In this document: piece by piece, positions 17,498-27,340 of the stretch
Numbering within the stretch: position 1 is the first letter of the stretch
Layout of the letters: every line of letters starts with the position of its first letter
Source of the DNA: Jannaschia sp. S6380
Lineage (GTDB): Bacteria; Pseudomonadota; Alphaproteobacteria; Rhodobacterales; Rhodobacteraceae
Length of the DNA stretch: 64,000 nt
Assembly: GCF_023015695.1 (NCBI RefSeq)
Contig: NZ_JALKAS010000001.1
Span: 1,860,001 to 1,924,000, forward strand
Direction of reading: 5' to 3'
Notes under the pieces: generated by a model
The model's input: only the letters and a program-made list of their open reading frames with translations
The model's database searches: none
Told to the model about the DNA's origin: nothing
Made by a program: the position numbers and the translations under genes

Positions 17498-18455
17498 CGA
17501 CTTCGGAAAATTGCGTCCCCGCGTCGGAAGGTTTCTTCGGGTCGCGATCGACGCCCAGCCAAAGCACAATGTTCTTGGCTACGTAGACCGAGGAATAGGT
17601 GCCGACGATGACGCCCCAGAAAATCGCGAAAACGAACCCGCGGATCACGTCGCCGCCCAGGATCAGCAGCGCGAGGAGCGCGATCAGCGTCGTCCCCGAG
17701 GTCATCAGCGTCCGGCTGAGCGTTTCGTTGACGGAGCGGTTCATCACCTCGATCAGTGGCGTCTTCTTGTACTTGATCAGGTTTTCCCGCAGCCGGTCGA
17801 AAATGACGACAGTGTCGTTGATCGAATAACCGATGATGGTCAGCAGCGCCGCGATCGTGGCCAGATCGAACCGGATCTGCAGCAGGCTGAAGACGCCGAT
17901 GGTCAGGATGACGTCGTGGAACAGGGCCCCCACCGCCCCGACCGAGAACTGCCATTCGAAGCGGAGCCAGATATAGAACAGGATCGCGACGAGCGAGGCC
18001 CCGACGGCGAGAAGGGCCGTGATAATCAACTCGCCGGACACCTTTGGACCGACCGACTCGACCGACGGGAAGGTCAGCGACGGATCGACCTCCTGAAGCG
18101 CCGCCTCGACGGCGGCGATGGTCTCGGGCGTGACCGCCTCGGCGCCGTCCTGCGCCTGGATGCGAATCTGCGCGACGTTTCGGTCGGGGCCGAAGGTAGG
18201 GTCGAACACTTCGGTGATGGTAATGTCGCCCAGGTCCAGCGTCTGCAGCGCATCGCGATAATCGCCGACGTCGACGGCCTGCGTGCTCTCGGTGCGGATG
18301 GTCGTGCCGCCCAGAAAATCGATTCCGAAGTTCAGCCCGACCGTCAGCCAGATCAGGACGCTGGCGATCATCGCGACCACGGACGCCCCGAAGGTGACCT
18401 TGCGATACCGGAAGAAATCCCAGTTCGTTTCCTGCGGAACGAGTTTCAGGCGCAT
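17490..18455 (-). CDS. secF: Protein translocase subunit SecF
   Basis: 321-residue inner-membrane protein that with SecD uses the proton gradient to pull proteins across the Sec channel. It has a first helix (ASVVAMIASVLIWLTVGLNF), the GIDFLGGTTI motif, a periplasmic domain of about 100 residues and five further helices, with YSINDTVVIFDRLREN, the SecF signature. One base separates it from secD, and the order yajC-secD-secF is the standard operon. Confidence 0.95.
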   Translation of the reverse strand: MRLKLVPQETNWDFFRYRKVTFGASVVAMIASVLIWLTVGLNFGIDFLGGTTIRTESTQAVDVGDYRDALQTLDLGDITITEVFDPTFGPDRNVAQIRIQAQDGAEAVTPETIAAVEAALQEVDPSLTFPSVESVGPKVSGELIITALLAVGASLVAILFYIWLRFEWQFSVGAVGALFHDVILTIGVFSLLQIRFDLATIAALLTIIGYSINDTVVIFDRLRENLIKYKKTPLIEVMNRSVNETLSRTLMTSGTTLIALLALLILGGDVIRGFVFAIFWGVIVGTYSSVYVAKNIVLWLGVDRDPKKPSDAGTQFSEVDA

Positions 18456-18456
18456 G

Positions 18457-20121
18457 TCAGACCTCGATCTGCTTGGGGCGACGGCGTTCGAACCAGATCA
18501 CGATCAGCAGGCGCGTGACGAAGATCGCCGTGAACACGCTGGTCAGGATCCCGATGCCCAAGGTCACCGCGAAACCGCGCACCGGGCCGGAGCCGAGGGT
18601 GAACAGGATCACCGCGATAATGAACGTCGTGATGTTGGCGTCGATGATCGCCGACAATGCGCGTTCATAGCCCAGCTCGATAGCCCGGGCGGGGCCGCGC
18701 GCGGATTTCAGCTCTTCGCGGATCCGCTCGAAGACGAGGACGTTGGCATCCACCGCCATGCCGATGGTCAGCACGATGCCGGCGATGCCGGGCAGCGTCA
18801 GCGTGCCGCCGATCAGCGAAAGCACCCCGAAGATCAACGCGACGTTGACACCCAGCGCCACGGTCGCGAACGCACCGAACAGCCCGTAGCTCAGGATCAT
18901 GAAGACCACCACGGCGGCCATCGCGACGAGGGCGGCGATCTGGCCCGCATCTATGCTGTCCTGTCCCAGTTCGGGGCCGACGGTGCGCTCCTCCAGAAAG
19001 GTCATCTCGGCCGGAAGCGCGCCGGCGCGCAGCAGGATCGAAAGCTGGTTCGCCTCGGGAACGGTGAAGTTGCCGGTGATCTGCCCCGACCCGCCGGTGA
19101 TCGGCTGACGGATGACGGGCGCGGTCACAACCTCCTCGTCGAGCACAATCGCGAAAGGGGCGCCGACATTGTCGGCGGTATAGTTGCCGAAGGCGCGCGC
19201 GCCCGCGGGGTTGAACCGAAACGTGACCGCAGGCTGGCCGTTCTGGTCGAAGCCGGGCTGGCTGTCGACCAGGTCGTCGCCCGTGACGACGGGGATGCGT
19301 TCCAGCAGGTAGAACGTGTCCGGCTCGTCCAGCGAGGGGAACATGAGCTGATCGGGGCTTACACGCTCCTGCGGGTCGGATGTCCGCCCGCTGACATGGT
19401 GGAACGTCAGGCGCGCGGTGGTGCCGATCAACTCCTTGAGTTCCTGCGCAGACCCGATGCCGGGCACCTGGATCAGGATACGGTCGGAACCCTGCCGCTG
19501 GATGGTGGGCTCCCGTGTTCCGGCCTCGTCCACGCGGCGGCGGATGATCTCCAGCGATTGCTCCATCGTGCGGTCGTCGGTCGCGGAACGCTCGGCCTCC
19601 GACAGGCGCAGGGTCAGGGTGTCGCCGCTTCCTGTGACCTCGATATCGGACTGGCCGACGCCGGTCAGGCTGACGATGGGCTGGGCCAGGCCGCGCACGG
19701 CGTCGACGGCAGCCTGCAAACCTTCGGGGCGGCTTATGCGGACCCGCAACTCGCCCGCCGGGGCCTCCTGCCGGCGGATCGTGCCCACCGCGTCGCGCAG
19801 ATCCCGCAGGACGTCGCGCACCTCGGGCCAATAGCCGTCGACGCGACCCTCGTAGACGTCCGCGAGCTGGACCTCGGCCAGCAGATGCGCACCACCGCGC
19901 AGGTCCAGCCCTAGGTTTACCAGGCTTGACGGCAGAATTTCCGGCCACTGCGCCAGATCGGCCTCGATTTCGGGCGTCGTGACGGCGCCGCGTTCGATGG
20001 CCTGGACGGCGTCGTTGTGACGTTCGGCGCGGGTGTAGAACACGTTGGGCAGCGCGAGCGACAGCCCGACCAGGCAGACGAGCAGGATCGTGAGGCGCTT
20101 CCACAGCGCGATCTGCAACAT
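18457..20121 (-). CDS. secD: Protein translocase subunit SecD
   Basis: 554-residue partner of SecF. It begins MLQIALWKR with a first helix, has the LGLDLRGGAHLL motif, then a large periplasmic domain, and a C-terminal six-helix RND domain with GMAVDANVLVFERIREE, the SecD signature. ATG 20121 is preferred because it puts the first helix at residue 8 as in other SecD proteins; a longer frame adds an unrelated Arg-rich segment. It starts two bases after the yajC stop. Confidence 0.95.
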   Translation of the reverse strand: MLQIALWKRLTILLVCLVGLSLALPNVFYTRAERHNDAVQAIERGAVTTPEIEADLAQWPEILPSSLVNLGLDLRGGAHLLAEVQLADVYEGRVDGYWPEVRDVLRDLRDAVGTIRRQEAPAGELRVRISRPEGLQAAVDAVRGLAQPIVSLTGVGQSDIEVTGSGDTLTLRLSEAERSATDDRTMEQSLEIIRRRVDEAGTREPTIQRQGSDRILIQVPGIGSAQELKELIGTTARLTFHHVSGRTSDPQERVSPDQLMFPSLDEPDTFYLLERIPVVTGDDLVDSQPGFDQNGQPAVTFRFNPAGARAFGNYTADNVGAPFAIVLDEEVVTAPVIRQPITGGSGQITGNFTVPEANQLSILLRAGALPAEMTFLEERTVGPELGQDSIDAGQIAALVAMAAVVVFMILSYGLFGAFATVALGVNVALIFGVLSLIGGTLTLPGIAGIVLTIGMAVDANVLVFERIREELKSARGPARAIELGYERALSAIIDANITTFIIAVILFTLGSGPVRGFAVTLGIGILTSVFTAIFVTRLLIVIWFERRRPKQIEV

Positions 20122-20122
20122 G

Positions 20123-20443
20123 TCAGGTGGCCGGGTCTGTCTTGGACAGGACCTGCGTGATCGTCGCGCGCACAACCCGGATCTTCACGCCATCCGCGAT
20201 CTCGACCTCGACCTCGCCATCGTCCTTGACCTTCGAGACCTTGCCGATGACGCCGCCCCCGGTGATGACCTGGTCACCGCGGCGCAGGGCCTCGATCATC
20301 GCCTTGTGCTCCTTCATCTTCTTCTGCTGCGGACGGATCAGCAGGAAATACATGATGGCGAAGATCAGCAGCAGGGGAACGAAGCTGCCGAAGCCGGCGG
20401 CCGCGCCGCCGAGGTCCTGGGCGTAGGCGGGGGTAGCGAACAT
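20123..20443 (-). CDS. yajC: Sec translocon accessory protein YajC
   Basis: 106-residue single-pass inner-membrane protein of the SecDF-YajC complex. One membrane helix (FGSFVPLLLIFAIMYFLLI) is followed by the conserved RPQQKKMKEHKAMIEAL and GDQVITGGGVIGKV segments. The start at 20443 gives the usual N-terminus. It is the first gene of the yajC-secD-secF operon, divergent from serS across 165 bases, where its promoter should lie. Confidence 0.94.
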   Translation of the reverse strand: MFATPAYAQDLGGAAAGFGSFVPLLLIFAIMYFLLIRPQQKKMKEHKAMIEALRRGDQVITGGGVIGKVSKVKDDGEVEVEIADGVKIRVVRATITQVLSKTDPAT

Positions 20444-20608
20444 GTCTGGTCCCTTGATCGATGGGGCGTCGTCGCGCACCCCCTGTCAGAAGTGGCGGCA
20501 ACCTATAAGCGGCATCTGGGGGGCGCAAGCGGGGCTGGCAACCTCTGGTCCCGTCGCACGGCCTGTGGCATGTGGCGCCCGAGACACGGATAGCCCGAGG
20601 ACCACGCC

Positions 20609-21901
20609 ATGCACGACATCCGCACCATCCGCGACGATCCGGCCGCCTTCGACGCGGCGCTGGGGCGCCGGGGCCTGGCGCCGATTTCGGCGGAGCTGCT
20701 TGCGCTGGACGCGGCGCGCCGGGCCGCGATCACCGGCGCCGAGGCCGCGCTGGCGGACCGGAACGCGGCGTCCAAGCAGGTCGGCGCGGCCAAGGCCGCC
20801 GGCGACGAGGCCGAGTTCGAGCGTCTGCGCGGGCTGGTGGCCGACAAGAAGGCCGAGATCGCGATGCTGGAAGACCAGGCCCGCGAGGCCGACGGCAAGC
20901 TGCGCGACGCCCTGCTGGAGATCCCGAACCTGCCGGATGCCGATGTGCCCGACGGCGAGGACGAGGCCGCGAATGTCGAACTCCACCGCTGGGGCACGCC
21001 GCGCCGGATGGACTTCGCCCCGGCCGAGCATTTCGATATCGCCGGCGTCCGCCCCGGCATGGATTTCGAGACCGCCGCCAAGCTGTCGGGCGCGCGGTTC
21101 GTGATGCTTCGCGGATCGGTCGCGCGCATCCACCGGGCGCTGGCGCAGTTCATGCTGGACACGCATGTCGCCGAAAACGGGCTGGAGGAGCACATGACCC
21201 CCGTCCTCGTGCGCGACGACGCGATGCTGGGCACCGACAAGCTGCCGAAGTTCGGCGACGACAGTTTCCTGACGCGCGAGGGCTATTGGCTGATCCCCAC
21301 GTCGGAGGTGACGCTGACCTATTCCGTCGCCGGCGACGTGCTGGACGAAGGCGCGCTGCCCCGGCGCATGGTGGCGCACACGCTCTGCTTCCGTTCGGAG
21401 GCCGGCAGCGCGGGCCGCGACACCGCGGGCATGCTGCGCCAACACCAGTTCGAGAAGGTGGAGATGGTCTCGATCACTCATCCTGACCACAGCCGGGCCG
21501 AACTGGACCGGATGACCGGCCTGGCGCAGGGGATCCTGGAACGGCTCGAGCTGCCTTATCGGACAGTCGTCCTGTGCACCGGCGACATGGGGTTCGGCGC
21601 GCGCCGCACGCATGACATCGAGGTCTGGCTGCCCGGACAGGACAGCTATCGCGAGATTTCGTCGGTTTCGACCACCGGCGATTTCCAGGCCCGGCGGATG
21701 AACGCCCGATTCAAACCCGCCGGCGGTGGCAAGCCTGAGTTCGTGCACACGCTGAACGGTTCCGGCCTCGCGGTCGGGCGTTGCCTGATCGCGGTTCTGG
21801 AGAATGGCCAGCAGGCGGACGGTTCGGTCAAGCTGCCCGACGCGCTGGGACCCTGGCTGGGGGGACGGCTGACCCTGACGCCGGAGGGCATGCTGGCCTG
21901 A
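20609..21901 (+). CDS. serS: Seryl-tRNA synthetase
   Basis: 430-residue class II aminoacyl-tRNA synthetase that charges tRNA-Ser. An N-terminal coiled-coil arm ([18 protein letters not shown] to about residue 105) binds the long variable arm of the tRNA. The catalytic core contains motif 2 in [20 protein letters not shown] and motif 3 near the end ([11 protein letters not shown]). Length is normal. Monocistronic in appearance, with a convergent HAD gene 16 bases downstream. Confidence 0.96.
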   Translation: MHDIRTIRDDPAAFDAALGRRGLAPISAELLALDAARRAAITGAEAALADRNAASKQVGAAKAAGDEAEFERLRGLVADKKAEIAMLEDQAREADGKLRDALLEIPNLPDADVPDGEDEAANVELHRWGTPRRMDFAPAEHFDIAGVRPGMDFETAAKLSGARFVMLRGSVARIHRALAQFMLDTHVAENGLEEHMTPVLVRDDAMLGTDKLPKFGDDSFLTREGYWLIPTSEVTLTYSVAGDVLDEGALPRRMVAHTLCFRSEAGSAGRDTAGMLRQHQFEKVEMVSITHPDHSRAELDRMTGLAQGILERLELPYRTVVLCTGDMGFGARRTHDIEVWLPGQDSYREISSVSTTGDFQARRMNARFKPAGGGKPEFVHTLNGSGLAVGRCLIAVLENGQQADGSVKLPDALGPWLGGRLTLTPEGMLA

Positions 21902-21917
21902 CGACCGGAGGCTCGCC

Positions 21918-22613
21918 TCAGCCCAGGCGCGCCACCAGGTCGGGCAGGTCCTGCAACGTCGTGATGCGGCGGAACCGCGGCGCGTCCCGGGGTGCGTCGG
22001 CCCGCTCCAGCGCCCATTCGATCTCCGAGGGGCAGAACACGCCCCACGCGCCCGCCTCGATCGCCGGGATCACGTCGGATTTGAGCGAGTTCCCCACCAT
22101 CAGTGCCCGATCCGCCCCGTCGCCATGGGCGTCAAACGCGCGCAGGTAAGTGCCGGCAGTCTTGTCGCTGACGATCTCGATACCGTCGAAGAGGTCGCCC
22201 AATCCCGACTCGGCCAGCTTCCGCTCCTGGTCCAGAAGGTCGCCCTTGGTGATCAGCACCAGCGTATGGGTTTCCGACAGGCGCCGCACGCAATCCTCGG
22301 CACCGGGCATCAGGTCGACGGGATGGCGCAGCATCTCGCGCCCCTCCTCCAACAGCTCTCCGATCACCGCGGCCGGCACCCGACCTCCGGTCACCTCGAT
22401 CGCCGTCTCGATCATCGAAAGCGTGAAACCCTTGATGCCGAACCCGTAATGTCCGAGGTTCCGGCGCTCGGCCGCCAGGAGCCTGTCCATCAGGTGATCG
22501 GGGTCGGCATGGTCGGCCAACAGCGCGGCGAAACGATCCTGTGTCAGGCGGAAGAACGTCTCGTTGTGCCAAAGGGTGTCGTCGGCGTCGAAACCGATCG
22601 TCGTGACCGTCAT
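21918..22613 (-). CDS. HAD-superfamily hydrolase
   Basis: 231-residue haloacid-dehalogenase-fold phosphatase. Motif I is [11 protein letters not shown] with the catalytic Asp pair, motif II includes LVLITKG, and motif III/IV is around [19 protein letters not shown] helical cap of type C1 lies between motifs I and II. Substrate unknown; such enzymes often dephosphorylate small metabolites. It is divergent from clpS and convergent with serS. Confidence 0.85.
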   Translation of the reverse strand: MTVTTIGFDADDTLWHNETFFRLTQDRFAALLADHADPDHLMDRLLAAERRNLGHYGFGIKGFTLSMIETAIEVTGGRVPAAVIGELLEEGREMLRHPVDLMPGAEDCVRRLSETHTLVLITKGDLLDQERKLAESGLGDLFDGIEIVSDKTAGTYLRAFDAHGDGADRALMVGNSLKSDVIPAIEAGAWGVFCPSEIEWALERADAPRDAPRFRRITTLQDLPDLVARLG

Positions 22614-22690
22614 GGAAGCGACCCCTTTTCCTGTCGTGCCGGTTGACTATATTACGGCTTTCACCACGTCATCCCCGATACGGAGCGAAG

Positions 22691-23044
22691 ATGCGTCGTC
22701 CCGATCCGCACAACATGGCCGACACGCCCGGTGGCGGCGATGGCGATGGCGACGTCTCGGTCGTCACGAAGACGCGGCCGAAGACCGCGCGGCCGCCGCT
22801 CTACAAGGTCCTGCTTCTGAACGACGACTACACGCCGATGGAGTTCGTCGTGATGGTTCTCGAGAAGTTCTTCCAGATCGGACACAGCCACGCGGTGGAG
22901 ATCATGCTGACCGTCCACAAGAAGGGCCTCGCCGTGGTCGGCGTCTTCAGTCACGAGATCGCCGAGACCAAGGTCGCGCAGGTCATGGATTTCGCGCGCC
23001 GCCATCAGCACCCGCTGCAATGCACGATGGAGAAGGAGGAATAA
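22691..23044 (+). CDS. clpS: ATP-dependent Clp protease adaptor ClpS
   Basis: 117-residue adaptor that delivers N-degron substrates to ClpAP. The conserved region [25 protein letters not shown] is followed by [13 protein letters not shown] and [10 protein letters not shown], which together form the N-degron pocket. The first 35 residues are a variable acidic and glycine-rich tail. The start was set at ATG 22691 with GGAGCGAAG just upstream; ATG 22715 is an alternative. clpA is not adjacent; an RsmC-like gene follows after ten bases. Confidence 0.93.
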   Translation: MRRPDPHNMADTPGGGDGDGDVSVVTKTRPKTARPPLYKVLLLNDDYTPMEFVVMVLEKFFQIGHSHAVEIMLTVHKKGLAVVGVFSHEIAETKVAQVMDFARRHQHPLQCTMEKEE

Positions 23045-23054
23045 TCCTCCGCCC

Positions 23055-24032
23055 ATGAGCGTCCGCCTGTCCACAGCCCTCGCGGCCGGTGCCGTCGCGC
23101 TGCCCGAAGGGCGCGTCCTGTTGATGCGCCCGCCGGCCGACCTGGATCTGGACGGTCTGGGGCCGGACCGCCTGCACGCCGTCCACGGCTTTCGCCCCGC
23201 CCACGACGCCCTGACCGCCAGGGGCCTTTCCGTCGCGCCGCGGCTGGAGGTCGAGGTGGAAGGCGCCGTGGTGTTCGTGTCGCGGTCCAAGGCGCAGACG
23301 CGCGACATGATCGCCCAGGCCTGCGCGGCCGTTCCGGCGGGGGGCCCGGTGGTCGTCGACGGCGCCAAGGCGGACGGTGTGGAATCGATCCTACGCGACT
23401 GCCGGCGCGCCTTCACGGTCGGGGAGGTCTTCGCTAAGGCGCATGGCAAGTGCTTTGCGTTCCCCGCGCAACCCGCGCCCGGCGACTGGCACGACCTGCC
23501 GCGCCATGTGGCGGGTTTCGTGACACGGGCCGGCGTGTTCTCGGCCGACGGCGTGGATCCGGGCTCGGCCCTTCTGGCACGCCATCTTCGGGATCTCGAC
23601 GGCACCGTCTGCGACCTAGGCGCCGGATGGGGATACCTTGCGCGCGCCGTCCTCGCCTCGGACAGGGTGACCGCAGTCGCACTGGTCGAGGCCGAACGGG
23701 ACGCGCTGGACTGCGCACGAGAGAACATTGCCGATGCCCGCGCGGCCTACCACTGGGCCGACGCAACCATCTGGCGGGGCGGGCCGTTCGACACGGTGAT
23801 CTCGAACCCGCCATTCCATACCTCGCGCAAGGCCGATCCGGAACTGGGCCGCGCGTTCGTGCGGGCCGCCGCGGATCTGACGGCCCCGCGGGGGCGGTTC
23901 GTGTTGGTGGCCAACCGTCACCTGCCCTACGAGGCCACGCTGGCGGAGGTGTTCGCCCAGGTTGTGGTCCTGGCGGACGAGGCGGGGTACAAGGTGATCG
24001 ACGCGCGCAGACCGAAGCGGAGACGGACATGA
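23055..24032 (+). CDS. rsmC: Class I SAM methyltransferase, RsmC-like (16S rRNA G1207)
   Basis: 325-residue two-domain methyltransferase. The C-terminal domain has SAM motif I CDLGAGWGYLARAVL and the catalytic SNPPFHTS, the NPPF motif of N2-guanine rRNA methyltransferases; the N-terminal half is a degenerate copy, as in E. coli RsmC. The probable product is m2G1207 in 16S rRNA, by family. The ATG at 23055 follows clpS by ten bases, and the TGA overlaps the SDR gene start. Confidence 0.82.
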   Translation: MSVRLSTALAAGAVALPEGRVLLMRPPADLDLDGLGPDRLHAVHGFRPAHDALTARGLSVAPRLEVEVEGAVVFVSRSKAQTRDMIAQACAAVPAGGPVVVDGAKADGVESILRDCRRAFTVGEVFAKAHGKCFAFPAQPAPGDWHDLPRHVAGFVTRAGVFSADGVDPGSALLARHLRDLDGTVCDLGAGWGYLARAVLASDRVTAVALVEAERDALDCARENIADARAAYHWADATIWRGGPFDTVISNPPFHTSRKADPELGRAFVRAAADLTAPRGRFVLVANRHLPYEATLAEVFAQVVVLADEAGYKVIDARRPKRRRT

Positions 24033-24844
24033 GCCTCAGCATCGAGGGCAAGACCGCGATCGTGACGGGGGCGGCCAATGGTGTGGGCCTCGCCATCGCG
24101 CGGCATTTCGTCGAACAGGGCGCGAACGTGATGTTCGCCGACCGCGACGAGGCGCGGCTGGCCGCCGAGGTCGGCGACGCACAGACCGAGGACGGCGCAC
24201 GGCTTCACTACTTCGCGGGCGACCTGCGCGAGCGGCTGACGATCGCGAACCTGCTTTCGGCCACGATCGACGCCTATGACCGTGTCGACATCCTGGTCAA
24301 CGCCTCCCGCCAGATCCTGATCACCGATCCGCTCGACCCCGAGGACAACTCGGTCATGACGCTGCTGGAACAGAACCTGCTGACCGCGCTCCGCTTGAGC
24401 CAGGCAGTCGCCAAGCGCATGATCCACCAGGCCGCCGAAGCGGATGACGACGAGGGCATCATCGGCACGATCGTCAATATCGGCTCCATCGCCGGGCGGC
24501 GGACCCAGCCGGAGCTGCTGGCCTATTCGATCAGCGCGGCGGCGCTGGATCAGGCGACCCGCAGTCTGGCGGTAAGCCTCGCGCCCGAGCGCATCCGCGT
24601 GAACGGGGTGGCGCTCGGCTCGATCATGTCGACGAACCTGCGCACCCGGCTGGCCGACGCCGACGAGGAGCTGCGCGACGCGATCGTGCGCGCCACCCCC
24701 CTCGCCCGCATCGCAGCCCCGTCCGAACTGGCCGAGACGGTGCAGTACCTGGCCTCGGACGCGTCGGGGTTCATGATCGGTCAGGTCCTGACGGTGGATG
24801 GCGGACGGACCCTGATCGACCCGGTGGTGGAGCCGGCACACTGA
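24029..24844 (+). CDS. Short-chain dehydrogenase/reductase family protein lacking the catalytic Lys
   Basis: 271-residue Rossmann-fold SDR protein. The cofactor motif TGAANGVG (13-20) is intact and Ser153 and Tyr166 of the active site are present with correct spacing, but the residue four after Tyr is Ala170 instead of Lys. The usual NNAG motif is replaced by NASRQ at residues 91-95. The C-terminal VDGG is kept. The missing Lys makes ordinary dehydrogenase activity doubtful, so it may be a binding or regulatory protein or use another proton path. It overlaps the rsmC stop (ATGA). Confidence 0.8.
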   Translation: MSLSIEGKTAIVTGAANGVGLAIARHFVEQGANVMFADRDEARLAAEVGDAQTEDGARLHYFAGDLRERLTIANLLSATIDAYDRVDILVNASRQILITDPLDPEDNSVMTLLEQNLLTALRLSQAVAKRMIHQAAEADDDEGIIGTIVNIGSIAGRRTQPELLAYSISAAALDQATRSLAVSLAPERIRVNGVALGSIMSTNLRTRLADADEELRDAIVRATPLARIAAPSELAETVQYLASDASGFMIGQVLTVDGGRTLIDPVVEPAH

Positions 24845-24859
24845 GCAGTAAAGATAGAC

Positions 24860-25159
24860 TCAGTTTATCTGCCGTCGACACTGGACCTTGCGACCAGACA
24901 CGCAAACTGCGCCTTCGCCCGATTTGCTCTCTTGCACAAATTCCCAGCCGGATCCCAGGGATCCGCAATCCGTCGGAGTAGCCGCGCAGAACGGCGCGGT
25001 GCCGATCCACTGCGTCGTGAACGCCGGTACGACGACCGGGGCAGGTGGAGATACGGGTCCGGGCGCGGGAGTCCCCCCGCCGGGCGCCGTTTCTACGACA
25101 CAACTCGCAAGTGGGAACGTCAACGAACCGAGCGACGCAAGCCGATAGACAGACTTCAT
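24860..25159 (-). CDS. Small Cys-containing lipoprotein
   Basis: 99 residues. The signal sequence ends in a lipobox LASC with the acylated Cys about residue 20, so it should be anchored to a membrane on the periplasmic side. A proline- and glycine-rich linker (GGGTPAPGPVSPPAP) leads to a small C-terminal domain with four Cys (FCAATPTDC, VCVSG, VQC) that could form two disulfides. No family was recognised. ATG 25159 has GGGGGG upstream. It converges with the SDR gene, 15 bases apart, and an AT-rich weak stem lies around 24849-24868. Confidence 0.65.
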   Translation of the reverse strand: MKSVYRLASLGSLTFPLASCVVETAPGGGTPAPGPVSPPAPVVVPAFTTQWIGTAPFCAATPTDCGSLGSGWEFVQESKSGEGAVCVSGRKVQCRRQIN

Positions 25160-25343
25160 GGATCCCCCCAGCATCTAACGACGACGCAACGGTGCATGCG
25201 GGGCCGCCCAACCCCTAACTGAAATTGACCTTACGTAACCCCTCGTCATCTCCAGGCTCTCGCAGGGTCCACGGGAGCGACCGGTGCCGCTCGTTTCGAG
25301 AGGGTGTGCAGGCTAGATTGCGGCTGCGGCGCGCTGCCCGTAT

Positions 25344-26975
25344 ATGCGCGGCATGCCCGACACCGCCCTTTCCAACCGCCCGCCCCTGCCGCCCGAGATC
25401 GGCCGCCGCCGGACCTTCGCGATCATCTCGCACCCGGATGCGGGCAAGACGACGCTGACCGAGAAATTCCTGCTCTACGGCGGTGCGATCCAGATGGCTG
25501 GGCAGGTGCGCGCCAAGGGCGAGGCGCGGCGGACGCGGTCGGATTTCATGAAGATGGAGCAGGATCGCGGCATCTCGGTCTCGGCCTCGGCGATGTCGTT
25601 CGATTTCGCCGGCGGCGACCGGTCCTATCGCTTCAACCTGGTGGACACGCCCGGCCACTCGGATTTCTCCGAGGACACCTATCGCACGCTCACGGCCGTC
25701 GACGCGGCCGTGATGGTCATCGACGGCGCCAAGGGGGTCGAGAGCCAGACCCAGAAACTGTTCGAGGTCTGCCGGATGCGCGACCTTCCGATCCTGACCT
25801 TCTGCAACAAGATGGACCGCGAGAGCCGCGACACGTTCGAAATCATCGACGAGATCCAGGAGAATCTGGCCATCGACGTCACGCCCGCCTCTTGGCCGAT
25901 CGGTGTCGGGCGCGACTTCATCGGATGCTACGACGTGCTGCACGACCGCCTGGAGCTGATGGACCGCGCCGACCGCAACAAGGTGGCCGAGACGATCAGC
26001 ATCCGCGGGCTGGACGATCCCGAACTTGCCCGACACGTCCCCGCCGACCTGTTGGAGAAGCTGCGCGAGGATCTGGAGATGGCGCGCGCGCTTCTGCCCC
26101 CGATGGATCACGCGGCCTTCGCCGAAGGGTCGTTGACGCCGATCTGGTTCGGCAGCGCCATCAACAGCTTCGGGGTGCGCGAATTGATGTCGGGCATCGC
26201 CGAATACGGCCCCCCGCCCCAGCCGCAGCGCGCCGAGCCGCGCCAGGTCGCCCCCGAGGAGAGCAAGGTTACCGGCTTCGTCTTCAAGGTGCAGGCCAAC
26301 ATGGACCCCAAGCACCGCGACCGCGTGGCCTTCGTCCGCCTCGCTTCGGGGCATTTCGAGCGGGGCATGAAACTGACCCATGTCCGCTCCAAGAAACCTA
26401 TGGCGGTGTCGAACCCGGTCCTGTTCCTGGCCGCCGACCGCGAATTGGCCGAGGAAGCCTGGGCCGGCGACATCATCGGCATCCCCAATCACGGCCAATT
26501 GCGCATCGGCGACGCGCTGACCGAGGGCGAGACGCTGCGCTTCACCGGTATCCCTTCCTTCGCGCCCGAACTGCTGCAAGGCGTGCGCGCGGGCGACCCG
26601 ATGAAGGCCAAGCACCTGGAGAAGGCGCTGATGCAGTTCGCCGAGGAGGGCGCGGCGAAGGTGTTCAAGCCCGCCATCGGTTCGGGCTTCATCGTGGGCG
26701 TGGTGGGCGCGCTGCAGTTCGAGGTTCTGGCCAGCCGGATAGAGCTGGAATACGGCCTGCCGGTCCGGTTCGACAACTCGCAGTTCACGTCCGCACGCTG
26801 GCTTTCGGGGAGCAAGTCGGCCGTCGAGGGCGTGGTCGACCGTAACAAGCAGCACATCGCCCATGACAATGACGGCGACCCGGTCTTCCTGACGCGCCTG
26901 CAATGGGACATCGACCGGATCGAGCGCGATCATCCCGACGTCCGGCTGAGCGCGACGAAGGAGATGATGACGTGA
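25344..26975 (+). CDS. prfC: Peptide chain release factor 3
   Basis: 543-residue translational GTPase that removes RF1/RF2 from the ribosome after termination. The G1 motif is ISHPDAGKTTLTEK, G3 is VDTPGHSDFSED, and G4 is NKMD. The EF-Tu-like domains and the RF3 C-terminal domain follow (KPAIGSGFIVGVVGALQFEVL). No clear ribosome site is visible before ATG 25344; ATG 25353 is an alternative start. The stop overlaps a GTG of the next gene. Confidence 0.94.
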   Translation: MRGMPDTALSNRPPLPPEIGRRRTFAIISHPDAGKTTLTEKFLLYGGAIQMAGQVRAKGEARRTRSDFMKMEQDRGISVSASAMSFDFAGGDRSYRFNLVDTPGHSDFSEDTYRTLTAVDAAVMVIDGAKGVESQTQKLFEVCRMRDLPILTFCNKMDRESRDTFEIIDEIQENLAIDVTPASWPIGVGRDFIGCYDVLHDRLELMDRADRNKVAETISIRGLDDPELARHVPADLLEKLREDLEMARALLPPMDHAAFAEGSLTPIWFGSAINSFGVRELMSGIAEYGPPPQPQRAEPRQVAPEESKVTGFVFKVQANMDPKHRDRVAFVRLASGHFERGMKLTHVRSKKPMAVSNPVLFLAADRELAEEAWAGDIIGIPNHGQLRIGDALTEGETLRFTGIPSFAPELLQGVRAGDPMKAKHLEKALMQFAEEGAAKVFKPAIGSGFIVGVVGALQFEVLASRIELEYGLPVRFDNSQFTSARWLSGSKSAVEGVVDRNKQHIAHDNDGDPVFLTRLQWDIDRIERDHPDVRLSATKEMMT

Positions 26976-27340
26976 TCCCGCGCACCACCGTCGCGGCCGC
27001 GTTGGGCCTGCCGGAGGCGACGGATCGGCTGCCCGAAGGCGACCTGCCGGTGGATCGGTTCGTCACGCGCTACCTCGCCTATCTGCGCACCGACGCGGCC
27101 GACAGCGAAACGCCGGATGCCTGGACGGGCACGCTGATGGACCACCTGATCGCCGGGCACCCCGATCAGGCGCTGGACGTCGTGCTGGCCGGAATGGGTC
27201 AGGATGCCGAAGGCCGGCTGGCCGACACGCTGGCCGATCTGGCCGAACAGGCGGATCCGGGAACGCAGGCCCGGATCGAGACCGAAGCGGCGGCGAATCC
27301 GGGGTTCGCGGCCCTGCTTGCCCGCACGCAGGAGGATTGA
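26972..27340 (+). CDS. Conserved small helical protein of unknown function
   Basis: 122-residue acidic protein from GTG 26972, which overlaps the prfC stop (GTGA), so translation is probably coupled. It is predicted mostly helical (LADTLADLAEQADPGTQARIETEAAANPGF) with no signal peptide, membrane helix or metal motif. No family was recognised. Its TGA overlaps the ATG of the next gene. Confidence 0.6.
   Translation: MIPRTTVAAALGLPEATDRLPEGDLPVDRFVTRYLAYLRTDAADSETPDAWTGTLMDHLIAGHPDQALDVVLAGMGQDAEGRLADTLADLAEQADPGTQARIETEAAANPGFAALLARTQED

Noticed and set aside
18283..19914. Long plus-strand open frame opposite secD
   Set aside because: Shadow of secD codon bias; no start context, no recognisable domain, and secD is certain.
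22643..22671. TTGACT and nearby TATATT as a clpS promoter
   Set aside because: The two hexamers overlap or are far too close together, and no other hexamer pair at suitable spacing was seen.
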